This document shows positions 1 through 13,161 of a DNA stretch of 64,000 bases, in pieces (the stretch's first letter is position 1; the number at the start of each line of letters is the position of its first letter). The translations under genes were made by a program, and so were the position numbers. The notes under the pieces were generated by a model, which saw only the letters and a list, made by a program, of their open reading frames with translations, did not search any database and was not told the DNA's origin. The DNA lies in assembly GCA_024516035.1 (NCBI GenBank), contig CM044960.1, forward strand, positions 18,546,183 through 18,610,182. Reading direction: 5' to 3'. The stretch comes from Bactericera cockerelli. Taxonomy: Eukaryota; Arthropoda; Insecta; Hemiptera; Triozidae.

Positions 1-3000
1 TTACAGGTGAAAATATATTTACATATTTATGTGTACAATATTCGATGTTTTTAATTTTTTTAATTATCTACTTGGTTGGTTTTAAGTATAATTTGATTTA
101 AAATATAAGTAATATTTACAAGTAAATTCATAATGATGAAACTTTCGTGAGTCTGAAAAATAAATAAACAAAGATGACATTCTTCTTTTTAATTAAGATG
201 TTCACATGAGTTAATTTACTAAAAAAAAATTTACTTCTACAATGTTGATTATATTAAAACTCAACTCTGACCTTTTATAAGCTACTGTCCAATCGTTTCA
301 TTTCCTGAGGCTCGAAAGAAAATCACCATCAGACTTGCAGGAGACTTACAAAATGTATATTTTAATTAAAAGCCTCGAGTCATGATTAACATAAAACACG
401 TGCTGACTAAGTTGAAACAAAACGAAACCAGGCACAAAGTATCGAGCAACTAAGTAAAAAGCCAAAAGGGCAAGGGGCAGTTGGTTGTTAAATTTCGAAC
501 AAAGGATGAGGAGACTAAATATTTTCAGCATCTCAAATTACAGCAAAAATCCTTTTGTTGGATTTGTACATTTTTTTAAACGTCGATTTCAATTACTGCA
601 CGGTCATTTATTACGATGGAAATTAGATATATGAAATACTGATTTAGTATATTAGTAGATACTGGTCGGTTACCCGGAGTTAGTTAGACATTGAGTTAGT
701 CACAGGATGGACAGAGAGAAATAGAGGGAAAAAGTTAGGGGGAGGAAGGGAGAGCAAGGGAGAGAGAGACAGAGATTGAGAAAGAGAGAAGGAGAAAGAG
801 ATAGATAGGGAGGGAGGGAAGGAGATGAATGGAGAGCAAGGAAATGAGAAAGACGGGAAACAGAAGAAAAATGACGGGAAGGCAACACAGGAGATAAATA
901 TGTGGAGCAGCATTCCTAGCATACCTAGCAATGTTGCCACCGCTGCTGAGCCAGTGAATGAATGAAATCTCTGGACACTGAATTTCAGGTATTCTTTTAT
1001 GCTGAGTTCTGTATAGAAATAATAAATGTACCTATCTCTCGCATGAAAAGAAAAACTGAAACCATATATTTCCTGTTGTCCTCTTGGTGTAAAGTGCAGG
1101 AACAGACTGCTTCTATTGTGTTTGCTCTTCTTACTATGTTGGTTTAAGATTCTGTTGCATGTAAGAAGGAAGAAGAATGGGGAAAGTATAAACATAGACG
1201 GGTAAGGAGATCATAGAATCGAATTCACATTCTAGGGAATTTCACGTTGAATTTCTATTTTTCGGACAAAGATATAGTACCTTTGTCCTGAAAATAGCTT
1301 TACATAAATTGAAGAATCCACCTAAACCACTTAGATGTTCTTACGTAGTTTAGGTCAAATAATAATATAAAAGTAATGGAAGGTATAAGAAATTTAATTA
1401 TACATTGTAGAAAACCTGCTAATCTGGAAATCGAACTTACGAGGTAAGGGACTAATACTATCAATCTCTAACAAAGTTGAGGACTGATGACTAAATGTGG
1501 TCGAAAAAAAAGACCAATCGATCTGTCACTTTAAATCTTAGAGAATTCTTCTGATGAAATATAACTGTTTCTATATGTTACAATCAAAAACGTGAAGTGA
1601 CTTCTAGATGTGAAAACGTCAAGAGGAATCCGGAAGAATATGGTGCATTGGAGCATTGGGTAATTGGGCATAGGGAATCAACTTTGATGCAATGCTGATA
1701 TTACTAAAGTTCCGTTAGTAGAAATGTGATTGCACTAATTTCAATTCAAAATGGTTCCATTTGACGTAAAGTCATTCTTGCTGATGACTACTCTTATGAA
1801 AGGTCTTAAAATAGAATTCAGGATTGAACTATGGAACACCTTTTTATCATTTTTTCATCGATATAAAGCTATGAATATTGAAATCAGAGGTGAGTTATAA
1901 AAAAAAATCTCCTTATAAATGAGTAATGACATAAATATGAGGATATTGATCATACATGAAATTATTTGAATGTTATTACCACCTATACATTCAAATCATC
2001 CATGGTTTTGTCGAAAAGTTTTCAGTCATTTCTAGACATTATTATGTATTACCTATTATTATTACCTCTAGAAAATGAGTAATCAATTCAGTGAGTGTGT
2101 GTGTTTTTTGTTGCTCACAATATAGACGTTTGAGGTTTGTGGTCTGGCATGTTCAATATCAAATTTAATGCATAATAAATTTTACACTATCGCATCACAT
2201 GAGTCAGTAGAAGGTCAATAATTGAGAAAAAAAAAAAATGTTGTTAGCTCTGGGATTTGATCCCAGACTCATGATGAACGTGAAAATCTTATCTCTCCGT
2301 CTATTTGGAATGCATACTTATTTATATACTCTAAGGAGATTAATGAAGAAGTAACAAATGTTTTTTTTTTTATCTTGAAAACAAGCATGTTCAATTCAAC
2401 AATTTCCTATAAAGTTAAGCAACAAATATGAAGAAACCATGGATTGGTAATCATCATATTTTCTGCTGAAATATTTCTGATGGTTTCTGGGTCTCACTCA
2501 GGTTGATGTTAATCTAGAATGGGAAAAAACTCCCGTCGGGATCTTTTAATCTTTAAAGCAGATAGAAAGCTATTTTCAAAGTATGTACTATGAGATTATA
2601 TTATACATTTTATATGTAGAAGAAACCCACCCACAGTAAATTTTTGAGAATGGCAAATGTTCCAGAAATAGATTCGCATTTGCCATCTTGTCTGCTCTAA
2701 ATAACTCCGAGCAACTCACAAATAATAGTTAGTGACGTGCTTTGTGTTGTAGCAACAAAATCTCTCCTCCCTCCCTATCACTTCATTCCCATTCTCTCCC
2801 TCCAACTTCCTCCTCACAATGTGTCTACATACCTCTCCCTCTCAGGTTTAATTTATAGTTTTCACCTCTTTCTCTCCTTTTTCTTCCCATTGTACCCGGA
2901 CTTCTTTGGCAAAGGCTTGGTATTATCTACATACCAGTAATATACTATCTTCGTGTTTCTGAGACAACATAAGATAACTACTAAACAGCGCTATGTTCAC

Positions 3001-3078
3001 CCCATTGAACAATAGCAATTTGTTGACACTGTTTAAAAATAGGCTGCAAACTCTCCATGGATTTACAGGAGCAGGACT
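1..3078. other. Non-coding AT-rich stretch
   Basis: No recognisable gene. A purine-rich tract (GGGA/GAGA, about 715-850) produces spurious serine/leucine-rich frames on the reverse strand. A pyrimidine-rich tract lies at 2760-2880. A possible tRNA-like box B in reverse orientation (GGGATTTGATCCC) sits at about 2252-2264 and may be an old SINE head. Nothing else is seen. Confidence 0.6.
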
Positions 3079-3465
3079 CATTCTCTCATTGATTGGATGA
3101 AACTGTTCAGTGGTTCAAAGTTCCTGCGTTGAATCATTCTCACATTGATTGGATGAAACTGTTCAGTGGTTCAGAGTTACTGTGTTGAATCATTCTCTCA
3201 TTGATTGGATGAAACTGTTCAGTGGTTCAAAGTTCCTACGTTGAATCATTCTCTCATTGATTGGATGAAACTGTTCAGTGGTTCAGAGTTACTGTGTTGA
3301 ATCATTCTCTCATTGATTGGATGAAACTGTTCAGTGGTTCAAAGTTCCTGCGTTGAATCATTCTCTCATTGATTAGATGAAACTGTTCAGTGGTTCAGAG
3401 TTACTGTGTTGAATCATTCTCCCATTGATTGGATGAAACTGTTCAGTGGTTCAGAGTTACTGTTC
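3079..3465. repeat. 56-bp tandem array, seven units with alternating unit types
   Basis: Seven direct units begin at 3079, 3135, 3191, 3247, 3303, 3359 and 3415, an exact 56-bp spacing. Each contains CATTGATTGGATGAAACTG. The second half alternates between type A (CAAAGTTCCTGCG) and type B (CAGAGTTACTGTG) in the order A-B-A-B-A-B-B. The array is therefore a 112-bp dimer repeat that expanded as dimers. No frame stays open through it, so it reads as a minisatellite. Confidence 0.95.
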
Positions 3466-5570
3466 TAGTCTTAAGGATTAAATGCCAAATCTTTTGAGTT
3501 ATTAAAAATTCAAAAGATCAAAGTAACTTTCCGTTGTCAATGACTTGTTGAATGCACCAGTTCTCGTATAAGATCGCTGATGTTGCTATTTCCAGCAAGA
3601 AGGACTTGAAACTTAGTAGGTATTCAATCTATGGGCTTGAGGATGATTTGAGTAGCAGGGTAGTTTGAGTAGTAAAAATGGCTTCACTATACATATGTCT
3701 TTTCTATAAATTTATTACGTAGGTATATCAAATAAAACATTTTTTTTCTCCTAAAATCAATGAGTTTTGTGGACAATCAGTGCTATACTTACATTCAATC
3801 TAAATTGCGTTTTACAGGTCTATAATGAATGTCTAGTAGCACGCTAATGGACCGATCTGCGCTGGTAGCACGCTAATGGACCTGTTTTACAGAGGAACAT
3901 CAAGGTGATTGTCAGAGCCTTGATCTTGCTGGAATCTGAGCTGTGGTACTGCGACCAATACATCATTGGGACTAGTGACTATTAGGCTATGTATGTATGT
4001 TGCTATGTGGTCATACACGTAATAGGCAATGTAGGAATCTAGAAATCTACAAACCAGGCACGATAGGAATTTTATTAGATTAGTTTTCCACTAAATTGAA
4101 GATCAATTTTTGTATACAACTATACCTACACGTGAGAATTATATTAGGGATGTGCTTCTGCGCATTGATTCAATGATAAATTGTCCTTGTTTTTCTATTT
4201 AAAAAAATGTCAGAAGATAAAACTTCTTGGTATACCTAGATTTATTATTTCATATTTCAAATAAATTGCCATTAATGAAATCATGGAATATCTTTGTAGA
4301 TCCACATAATTATGTGCCACCAACTTGCATCTTTTAGACCACGCCACCATATCTATACAAAAATATTCCTTGTCCCTTTTAACATAGCGTGATGCAGTGA
4401 TGCAATCTAATACGTTATTGAACTCCTAACGGCTCAAATTATAACAGAGTTGATAGGTTGGTAATACTAAACTCATGAGAAGGTAGTTATGTAGTATGTA
4501 TGTCTTATATGTATCATATTCTGGTATGCATAACAAGTAGTGGACACTGCCTATACTATACTTCTTTTATATCCTGGAACTAGAAATTCAAGACCTTGAA
4601 CAGACTGAAGGTTCTCGGGTGTCCAACATAAACAAGGCATCTCCTATCCTACAGCTAGTAGAGATCACAAGTTTAGTAGTCTGTGGGTCGTATAGTACCT
4701 ACTACCGTACACTCTCAGTGCTCTTGAAACTAAAAGATCGTGATAAAATAATTATTATTTGTTATAGAAAAAACCTTTGACCAAAGCTTATTTATTAAAT
4801 TAAACCAAGCTTTAATCTCTTACCAGTAAATAATCTATTTCAATCTTCAAGCCAATATTTACATCCAAAGATATTTTTAAATTTTCGGTAACTCAAATTT
4901 TGTGAAAATTACATTTTAAATTACAAGTGTGTTTAAATCGGAAATTCTGGACTGCTGGGAGCGTATAAAGGCGTGATTTCCCATTTATCAGAACTCCTCA
5001 TTTCCTCCCCGGTATCTACCCAAAACATTAGGTGAGTGCAAAAGCTCAAAATATCAAAATAGACTAATTCCAATATTAATTATATTTAGGTATCTAGTGA
5101 GTGCATTAACTCAAAAATCTCAAAATAGACTAAGTCCAATTTTATTATTATATTTAGGTATACGTAGGGTATGCGTGTTACGTGTTTTCATTGTTTTCAG
5201 CACGTTTAGATGTTTTTCCCCTTTAATTTATTTCCATACAGTTACGAAGTGTTGTAACCACTGTTGTAGATAACATCATCAGATGATTTTTTATTTGTAC
5301 AAAAAAAAAAAACCCCTTTAAGGATTTAAACTCAATACAAGAAAAAAAAAATGCAATACACAAGATTTTAGAGTTGTTTAAAACACACTCAGTTAACTGT
5401 TTGTTTTGATTATCCTTCTTTCTTTGAAATAAACAATACATGATTATACCTATAGTTTGGTACATGAGAGATGTTTTAAAAAAACCTGCATACTCCTGTT
5501 TATTCCAAGTTTACATTTTTCTTTCTCTGAGTTGCAATAATTTTTCCTAAACTGTTGTAAGTAAGATTAT
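3466..5570. other. Non-coding stretch with small duplications
   Basis: No gene seen. An 18-bp motif GTAGCACGCTAATGGACC occurs twice close together (about 3836-3882). A 65-bp imperfect direct duplication begins at 5032 and 5097 (GTGAGTGCA...CTCAAAATA...ATTTAGGTAT). Confidence 0.55.
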
Positions 5571-5835
5571 TTGTGGTGAAGCACAAGTCCTCTTCACAAT
5601 TTTTGTGGGTAGCACTAAGAGCCTCCTTCTCTTTTCGAATTCTATTACATTAATTTCTTTTTACTCTGGTAATGCCGCCACTTGTTGTTACTCATACAAG
5701 TAACTACTCATTTTTCCTCACGAGGTATGAGTGGACCCTGAACATCCAAGTACAGAGCAGAAAAAATTTGCTGGGGATCGAACCCAGGTCACCATGTGTG
5801 CAATGCCTAGCGCGCTAACTCACTCGGCAACGGTG
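5571..5835 (-). repeat. tRNA-derived SINE, family C
   Basis: In reverse orientation this has a tRNA-like head, with box B GGGTTCGATCCC at about 5776-5787 read on the minus strand. The body shares most of its sequence with 47378-47680 (GTGGTGAAGCACAAG, TTTGTGGGTAGC, CCTCACGAGGTATGAGTGGACC). A diverged copy lies at 25600-25787. The shared head and body in dispersed copies mark it as a SINE rather than a tRNA gene. Confidence 0.85.
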
Positions 5836-5854
5836 ATACTAACTCGTACATTAC

Positions 5855-6115
5855 TTTATTATAGGAATAGCAGTTTGCCCGTGCTTTGCAACGGGACTAA
5901 ATTTCAAATTTACTAAGGCATGGCCGTACTGCTGGACAGCAATGCCTTTTTGAACTTTTTATAATTTTTCTGGACAATGCAATAATGGTTTTAGGGGGTC
6001 AATTGTGAGACATTTTTCGCTATCTCTTACCGTTTTGGCTAAACAACTCCGGACAAACAAACAAACATAGGTAGGTAGGTAGGTAGTCCTTTTTTCTGTT
6101 TTATATATAGAGATA
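5855..6115 (+). repeat. Retroelement remnant with (GGTA)n/ACAAACAAAC tail
   Basis: The start reads GCAGTTTGCCCGTGCTTTGC, resembling the conserved GCCCG-type motif of RTE-like retroelements of arthropods. It ends in ACAAACAAACAAACATAGGT repeats and TTTTATATATAGAGAT. A diverged relative is at about 41100-41285 (GGGGTCA, CTATTTCGCCTAAA, CGGACACA, ATAGAGAT). The RTE assignment is from memory of the family. Confidence 0.5.
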
Positions 6116-6809
6116 AGAAAAGTAATTATGCAAGTACATGATGTTTCTTTACTTCTTCTCGCTCAGTCCCAGGCGCGGCCGGTAAAAAAGTTTCAAAGAA
6201 ACTCTTTTTCCTGAAAAGGTTCTTTGGTTCAGTGTAAATCCTTCATCAGTTTCCTTTTATCAAACAGAAATCATCTGAAAAATATAGTAATCTACAAATA
6301 AAGAGAACTTTAAACAAAGTTTAACAAATAAACAAAGTTACAACACTTTGTAGCCGCATGGAAATACATCACGGCTTTAATGGGGAAAACAGGTTGCGTT
6401 CCTCTAATTGTGCCTTCCAGTGTAAAAATGATATAAAATACTCGTAGTCTCGTAGATAGATAGTAGGTTTGCGTGGTTGTGAGATGTGGAGGGTACGTGA
6501 TTTTGAATAATTATACATTCATTATTTATGTTTTCCTAATAAGCTTAAGGTGAGGTGTTGCAGAACTATTTATCTCAAGCGTTTTGCGCATACCTTCATT
6601 ATTATTTTATTTTGTTGAACGTTTCTTCAACATAGAAGAACATTCAGACAGGTGCGTTAAGTTGACAACCCAATTTTGACCAAAATGGCTCAACGTTAAG
6701 TGCTCACCTCATTCAGTCTGTGAGAGTAAACTCTTTAGCTTTAGCCTCACTCTCGCAGGATGAACACTATGAACAGAGTTTGTATTGTGTTTAAGACGAT
6801 GTTTTACCT

Positions 6810-6915
6810 CCATTTGTTGAAAACTCACAAATTAGCTGACTAATATCTACATTAACCTTACCTAGCCTGGACTGAGTCAGGAAAAACCATCATTTTTTTA
6901 TTTCGGTTGTCACGT
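6810..6915 (-). repeat. Fragment of 5S-derived SINE (family B), body only
   Basis: Diverged reverse-strand copy of the family B body: TTTACCTCCATTTG, AAACTCACAAA, TACCTAGCCTGGACTGAGTCAGG, then GGTTGTCACGTGGCCATCC. Compare the better copy at 19486-19750. The 5S head is not preserved. Confidence 0.55.
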
Positions 6916-7202
6916 GGCCATCCGCCATATAAATGTACGTAATATACTCCTTACCTTTCTCGCTGCTTCCTACTTTAAAACGATACCTCTCCAAATTTTC
7001 AAAGATTTTCCAAAATTTATATCTCACCTTTTTTTCGTTGTCTTTTTATAAAAGACTCTGACATTTTTCTCAAAATCTAGGAACAATGAGCATATAAATG
7101 TCAATTTAAATATGTCTATGTTAGGTTTTTGCATTTCAATTAAAAACTGCACCTTTATATAAAAAAAGTTGTCATCATGACTGAAAACAATATTCAATTG
7201 AA

Positions 7203-7270
7203 CCTTGCAATCAAGCTCGCCGGGAGGCGAGCGCTCGTCAAGTAGCGCCAGCCAACCGGCCTATATTAAC
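7203..7270 (+). repeat. Dispersed GC-rich hairpin repeat, copy 1
   Basis: Contains ATCAAGCTCGCCGGGAGGCG and then AGCGCTCGTCAAGTAGCGCC, GGCCTATATTAACA. GCTCGCC and GGCGAGC pair as a 7-bp stem. Near-identical copies lie at 24459-24545 (+) and 54175-54245 (-). It is much more GC-rich than its surroundings. No family assignment. Confidence 0.8.
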
Positions 7271-7698
7271 ATATATTGCCCTCAGAACAAGCAGGATTAT
7301 GTCTGAAGGAAATCATAATTGTTGCGGCGCTCGTGATGACCTAGCTCGGCAGAAGTCAATTGGCACAAACATGATACATGTGAAAGAATAGAAGAAGATA
7401 GTTGTAGGAGGACTTGGCCCCACAAGGTTTGTCAGAACTCCGGGACAAGACAAGGCAGAATGTCGTTAATGTCTAGTTTTGTACATACTAGGTATTACAG
7501 TAAATAGTGTGACACGGCCTCTGAGGTATTCTGTCTCACACATTTGAACCAAGTTCTCAAAAGATAATCTATGCTTGGTCAGTAGAGATTCTCATTAGTT
7601 TGCTATATTACTAGTATGGGGTTTCAACTGAAAACCCTATCATATAGGTACTCTAATATTCTTAATGAAATTTTGTTGGATTACACATATATGTACAT

Positions 7699-8076
7699 GA
7701 ATGGGTGAGTAGAAGAACCAGGAATGTCAAAAATCGATTTTTTCTTCTTCGTAGAATAAGAAAGAATGTACTCTTTTCTATCATCTCTGTGAATATGAAG
7801 GAGAAATACCCCTTAAAAGTATAATTTTTTTCGATTTTAAAGTGGGGGAAGCGGAAAAAAAAATTGATGTAAAACAATTAATGTAACAAAATCACTGACC
7901 ATTTTTGCTAGCGGTATTAGTACCTAGTTGTGAGAATCTTGTCGAATAACAAGGAATGTAAAATTTAATTTTATTATTCTCATTAGCATCAGGAAAGCAA
8001 AAATAAGACAAATCTTATTTTTGCTTTCCTGAAAAGTCGATTTTTGACATTCCTGGTTCTTCTACTCACCCATTCA
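7699..8076. mobile_element. MITE-like element with about 43-bp terminal inverted repeats
   Basis: The left end (7699-7743) reads TGAATGGGTGAGTAGAAGAA and onward to AATCGATTTTT. The right end (8033-8076) is its near-perfect reverse complement. The element is about 378 bp and non-coding. Inside it, 7990-8031 is a perfect 19-bp-stem hairpin with a 4-nt CAAA loop. The target-site duplication is unclear. Confidence 0.8.
7990..8031. repeat. Perfect hairpin inside the MITE (19-bp stem, 4-nt loop)
   Basis: CAGGAAAGCAAAAATAAGA, CAAA, then TCTTATTTTTGCTTTCCTG. There are no mismatches. It is too short for a typical animal pre-miRNA and more likely an internal part of the element. Confidence 0.9.
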
Positions 8077-8652
8077 CATAATATAATTATGTACATACTA
8101 CTTTAAACAGCAAAATGAAACTTGGTATTTTTGCGATCCATCTGCTTATAAAATAATTTAGATACCTTCGTCAATTTGAGCAATTTTGAACAAAAATCTG
8201 TCTGACTCAGAAAATGAATACGTTCTGCCTAGTCATATTATTTTTGAGTCATGAGGAATAATGCATGCTTCTATATACCTACTACCTACTTATTATGAAT
8301 GCCTATTACCCATACAGTATCTTCTATAATGGATGCCTACATTATTGCTTACTATCGAAATAACGAATACATTTATACATATACATAGGTAGGTAACAAT
8401 GCATACTCGGTAATTTTTTGGGGAAATTTCTACTTCTAAAAACAATGGTTCAAACATAACAACCTAACCATCACCAATAACTACAATACCGACACTAGCC
8501 ACTAGCCAATATCAACGAGCAAGATACAATTATCATCACTGAGTACGTATGATTATTTCAATAATTGCGAATAATAATGACAAACAAAAAGACTGAGGCA
8601 TAAGTGCAAATCTTGCCAATCGCATTCATTTCAGTGATTATTGCTTTGATGT

Positions 8653-8684
<32 letters not shown>
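8653..8684. repeat. (CT)n microsatellite
   Basis: Uninterrupted CT dinucleotide run of about 30 bp. Confidence 0.95.
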
Positions 8685-8687
<3 letters not shown>

Positions 8688-10380
8688 TTCTCTCTATCTC
8701 ATTATTCACAATTTACAAGCCTTTGCTTCTATCATTTCAAGTGAAAAAAGAGAAATCTATGTCATTATAATATCCCTTCTTTATTTTTATCTTAACTTAC
8801 GAACAACTAAAAGAATATAAAAAATGCAGGAATAGATGAAAGTATTCGGACAAAATTAAATTTCTTGAAGGTTTCTTTTTATTCAACAGATTTATTTATA
8901 ACATTGTGAAAGTCTTATTATGGGTTCCCCACCTGTTAAAGGGAAAGCACTCACTCAACCATTCGCTGACTGACTGATCGTAGTACCCTTAATACTTCAG
9001 AACCTAGTACCTATCTAGTGTAAAGGTGAGATGTGCTGTAGGTAATTTTTTTGAAACACAATATAAAATGCCAGCCAGCACGAACAAAAGACTTTGTTTT
9101 ATATACTTATGCTTATCAATTCATTTGTTTTTTTTTTTCTTCTTCTTTTTTTTCTAAGCAGAATGAGTACAAGTACAAGTTCCTGCTTATAACTCACTTC
9201 TTAAACGTTAGTTTCTTTCTTTCATGTTAGTATTCCTTTGGAAATGCGAATCATCCAAGATAATAATAATAATATACTAGATGTTGTACAATCTGACACT
9301 TTTACATGCGCATTAGGTAGGTTCTTCCATACTAACAAAAGTTATAATGTACAGCTGCTTAACCTACTTTCTTAACGACTTTAATAATAATGTATCCATA
9401 CAGTAGGTAGTGACAAAAGATAGCTAAAATTACTTCACTCATCCCTTCTTCAATCTATTACTTTACTTTTTTCTCTTAAAATTTTATGCCCTCATTGCTC
9501 CTTGAGTGAACTGGATTAAAAGTTACAAATTATATTCCCACCATAAAAAATTGTCTTTTTTATTTCTTCTTGCCTCCTTCTTCTCCTGTTTATTCTTCTC
9601 CCTTCCTTTTTACTCTTTTCTTTCATCGCTTTCTTTTTTTCACGATTTTTATCATTCTCCTGATGGCAGATAAGAAAAGTCGTTTCACAACTTTTTCTTT
9701 GATATCAACTTTTATTCTTCCTTTTTATTAATTATATCTTCAAGTTAGGTGTTTTGCCTTTCTTTATCGGGAGGAATAACTGAAAGAGGAGGGAACAAAT
9801 AGAGGGAGAGAGGTAGGTAGAGCTGAAGAGATGTTTGGAATTTTTCCTCGTCATGTTTTGGTATCTCCTAAACATTTTGAATTAATTTCATTTGATGTTT
9901 ACTTAGTTGAAAATTCAGCTCATTTATACTCAAATGCAAAGAAAATAGATGGATAAAGCAGTCAGGCAGGGTTACCGATGTTCAAGATCAGGCAAATGAA
10001 AGAGACTTTGCTTCGAGCTCTTGTAATCTACAGTGGTTGTTCGCACAACACCTACGCAGGATTTATACAGACCAAGCTCTTAGTAATATTCATATTTACC
10101 TAAAAGTTTTTATAAAAACTATCTAAATTGGGGTCGGGTTCCAAAAAGTTCAAGATATCAAAAAAAAAAAAAAAAAAATGATCAGAGTAAACCCCTCTTA
10201 TTTCTTTTATTGTAAGAAAAAGTTGTTCTTATAAGTTTTTCACATCTCTTATCGTTTAGGCAGAACAGCCAAATGCCAGGTGGTGGCACTGATAATTTTC
10301 AAAAGTTTCGTGCTGCGTCCTCTATACATTTATGACCTGTGTACAGAATCAAGTCTCTAGCTCATGACGCTATTGAGATA
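8685..10380. other. Non-coding stretch
   Basis: No recognisable gene. T-rich and pyrimidine-rich tracts (9120-9160, 9540-9660) and a poly-A run at about 10160-10178. Nothing else is seen. Confidence 0.55.
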
Positions 10381-10555
10381 TTCTGTTTACAGATAGACCG
10401 ACAGACAGACAGACCGACACACGGACCAATGGTTGAAACTTTGGATTTAGGCTCTGGGGCCTCTGGGGACCCTAAAACGTGTTTTGCCACTGAAAACTGA
10501 ATATCAAAAATTTTGGGTGATTCCATTACTTTCCTTCCTATAGGATAAGGAAAAT
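10381..10555. repeat. Probable retroelement tail with GACAGACAGACAGACC run
   Basis: Contains GACCGACAGACAGACAGACC followed by a longer tail (AAACTTTGGATTTAGG, GGACCCTAAAACGTG, CCTTCCTATAGGATAAGGAAAA). Such ACAGACAGAC-centred segments are common near LINE/SINE 3' ends in arthropods. 60770-60945 has a similar arrangement. Family not identified. Confidence 0.4.
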
Positions 10556-13102
10556 AAAAACAAGTAGGTATTGGGATTATAGGATCCTCACCATCAAAGT
10601 GACCAGTGAAACTCTAGCTAGGAAAAACTTTGCGTTGACTAATAATCTAAAATCATCAGTCAATTTTGGTTAAACCGACCTGTTAAGCCAATAATGACGT
10701 ATTCTTGGTCCTTATTTAAACACTTTAGCTAACCTATTATTATTTTATTATCTTTTGGGTTTGAAGTTCCTTTTGTCATCTTCTTCTTTTGATTTATATA
10801 ATAATGTGTATAATATTAATTAAATTATCATACATTTATCTAAGTAGTATTTTCTCAAATAAAGGCTCGGTATTTGAAAATCAAATAAAGTCTATTTTGT
10901 ACTTCAAAACGAAGTTAGAAAGTCACAATGAAAACATTCCATCACCTTTCATTATAATTTATCTAAAGTTTCATTAAATTTAGATTCAATTTAAATACTT
11001 TATTCCATTGAATTAAATTATTTGAAAGATAATTGAAAAAGGCTTAGGGACTCAAAGAACATACTTCCTAACACTTGAGATGTTATTTTTACAGACAAAT
11101 AATATTATTTATTTTACTCTCTTTGATGTTTTGGATCCGAGAGAGTTCTGGGGCCTTTCCTAATCCAAGAGGTTAAAAAAACAAGAAGTTGGAGTGAATA
11201 TAATCGTCCTATACTATTATGCAAACACAACCATCCAGAAAGGTGTTCCCAAAAGACTTTTCCGAACAAAGTTGTTTAAAATAATTATTGAATTATAAAA
11301 ATAAATACAGGCGTACCAACCGTCTATTTGGTCTTTTTTTCAGGTGATATTTTATAAATTTGGTCATACCTAATATACCTATAGTATATTTATTTATTTA
11401 TTTATTTATTTATTTATTACAACTACAAGACTTCTGTCGTCAGCTAAACGGAAAAGGAATCGTAGCAGCAATCAAGAGATTCAAAGACTTGTGGTCCATC
11501 CGTTGAATGAGACTGGCTAGCTGGGTTAATTACAATGGATTAGGTACGTCGGATAAGGAACATGAGCATTATTTTGAAGTTCATACCGCCCCATCTTGAA
11601 TTTTTTTCCTATACTTTTGTATTTTCCTTACTGAGAAATAGCTACAAAGCTACCCCGCTGCGAATGTACATTAGCACAGGTACCTGGACCATTTTCTCCA
11701 TTGTGTGAGTTCTGGTTTAAATCCTACCACCATATTTCTTACATTTCAATGTGAAGTAAATATACCTTGGAATAATTGATGAATTTGAAATAAAAATTCG
11801 GGGGAACCATTCAAATCCGTTCATACATTTTTTTTCTCATAGAGGTAGATAATTATTATATATTAATACAGTGATGTACAAGGATTCACGATCTAAAAAA
11901 ACAGACGATTTATTTATCCTTCACTGAGGATTCAAAATATTAAACAGGGAAAAAATTCCAACTTAGGCGGCGGGCATGGTCTGACCGGTTTTACGGAATG
12001 CCTGCCTCAGGAGTACTTGTGTATGCCATGTGCATTACAGTGGTAAATTATTTGGAAGTTGCCTGATGATAATTAACTATTACAATATCAAAAATAATAT
12101 AATTTAAATATTATACTAGATATTATGAAATTTGAATGAGCCAGGTGCTTGTTGCTTCATTTTAACACGAAGCTAAAATATTCGTATCAGTATAACTAAC
12201 TGCTTTAGGGTAGAATAAAGTTTGTTTTCCACTCCCTACCCTAGTCTTTTTCTCTGTGTGTCTTCCCTCTCCTTCTCTTTACCCTCCCTGACTCTCCCTC
12301 ATCTCTTCATACTTCTCTCTTTCTTCTTACAATTTTTTAACTCCCTAAACTCTCTCTCTCTCCCTCTCCCTCTCCCCGAATTCCTCTTCCTACGATTTCT
12401 CTATCTTCCTACGCTCTTTTTCTCTCTTCCTCTGCTTTGCTAAGTTACATGCTTCATAATTTTAATATTAACACTATCGCACTATTATTTTATAACAGCA
12501 GTAGTAATAAAACTAAATAAAGTATAATATTTACATTAAAACAAGATAAGAAAGTGAGCATCACGTTGTTATGATTAGTAAAATGAAATGAAAATTCAAA
12601 TTATTTCTCTTCGGAATGGAATTTTTCTGACAAATTTCTTACTCTGACATACAACTCAGGATCTGTACTCAGTGGGTACCATTTACTCAATGTGTTAAAG
12701 CTGACACATAAATTATGTAAGTAACTATATAAATTATAATAAAATATTATGAACGTTTAGTTTTATTCTGGTCGAATATAAAAAGTCAAGTTCCTCTAAA
12801 TAAAAAACCATTATTTGATTTTTATGGTAAGAGACTCTTACAATGTATCTTGCAGTTCAAACGCACATTTTTGCAATATCTATTTTAACCAATTGTGAAA
12901 TTCAGTAATATGTTTTCAATATAGGTAGGAGGTATATATTGTACGTACAATACGTACATAGGTACATTCCATTGTTCGAATTTCTGTAATAGTACCTAAT
13001 TGTATTATTGAACCATCTACTATGAGTATGTCCTTTGCTTCAGAAAAGTTACAAATATAGCTGATGTGGCGTTTGAATATAACAAAAAAGATATAGAAAG
13101 CC

Positions 13103-13161
<59 letters not shown>

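Noticed and set aside
680..1195. 171-codon reverse ORF
   Set aside because: A purine-rich tract translated as a SLSPF-rich run. No domain and no coding signature.
5223..5465. 80-codon reverse ORF
   Set aside because: AT-rich with phenylalanine runs from poly-A tracts. No motif or splice context supports it.
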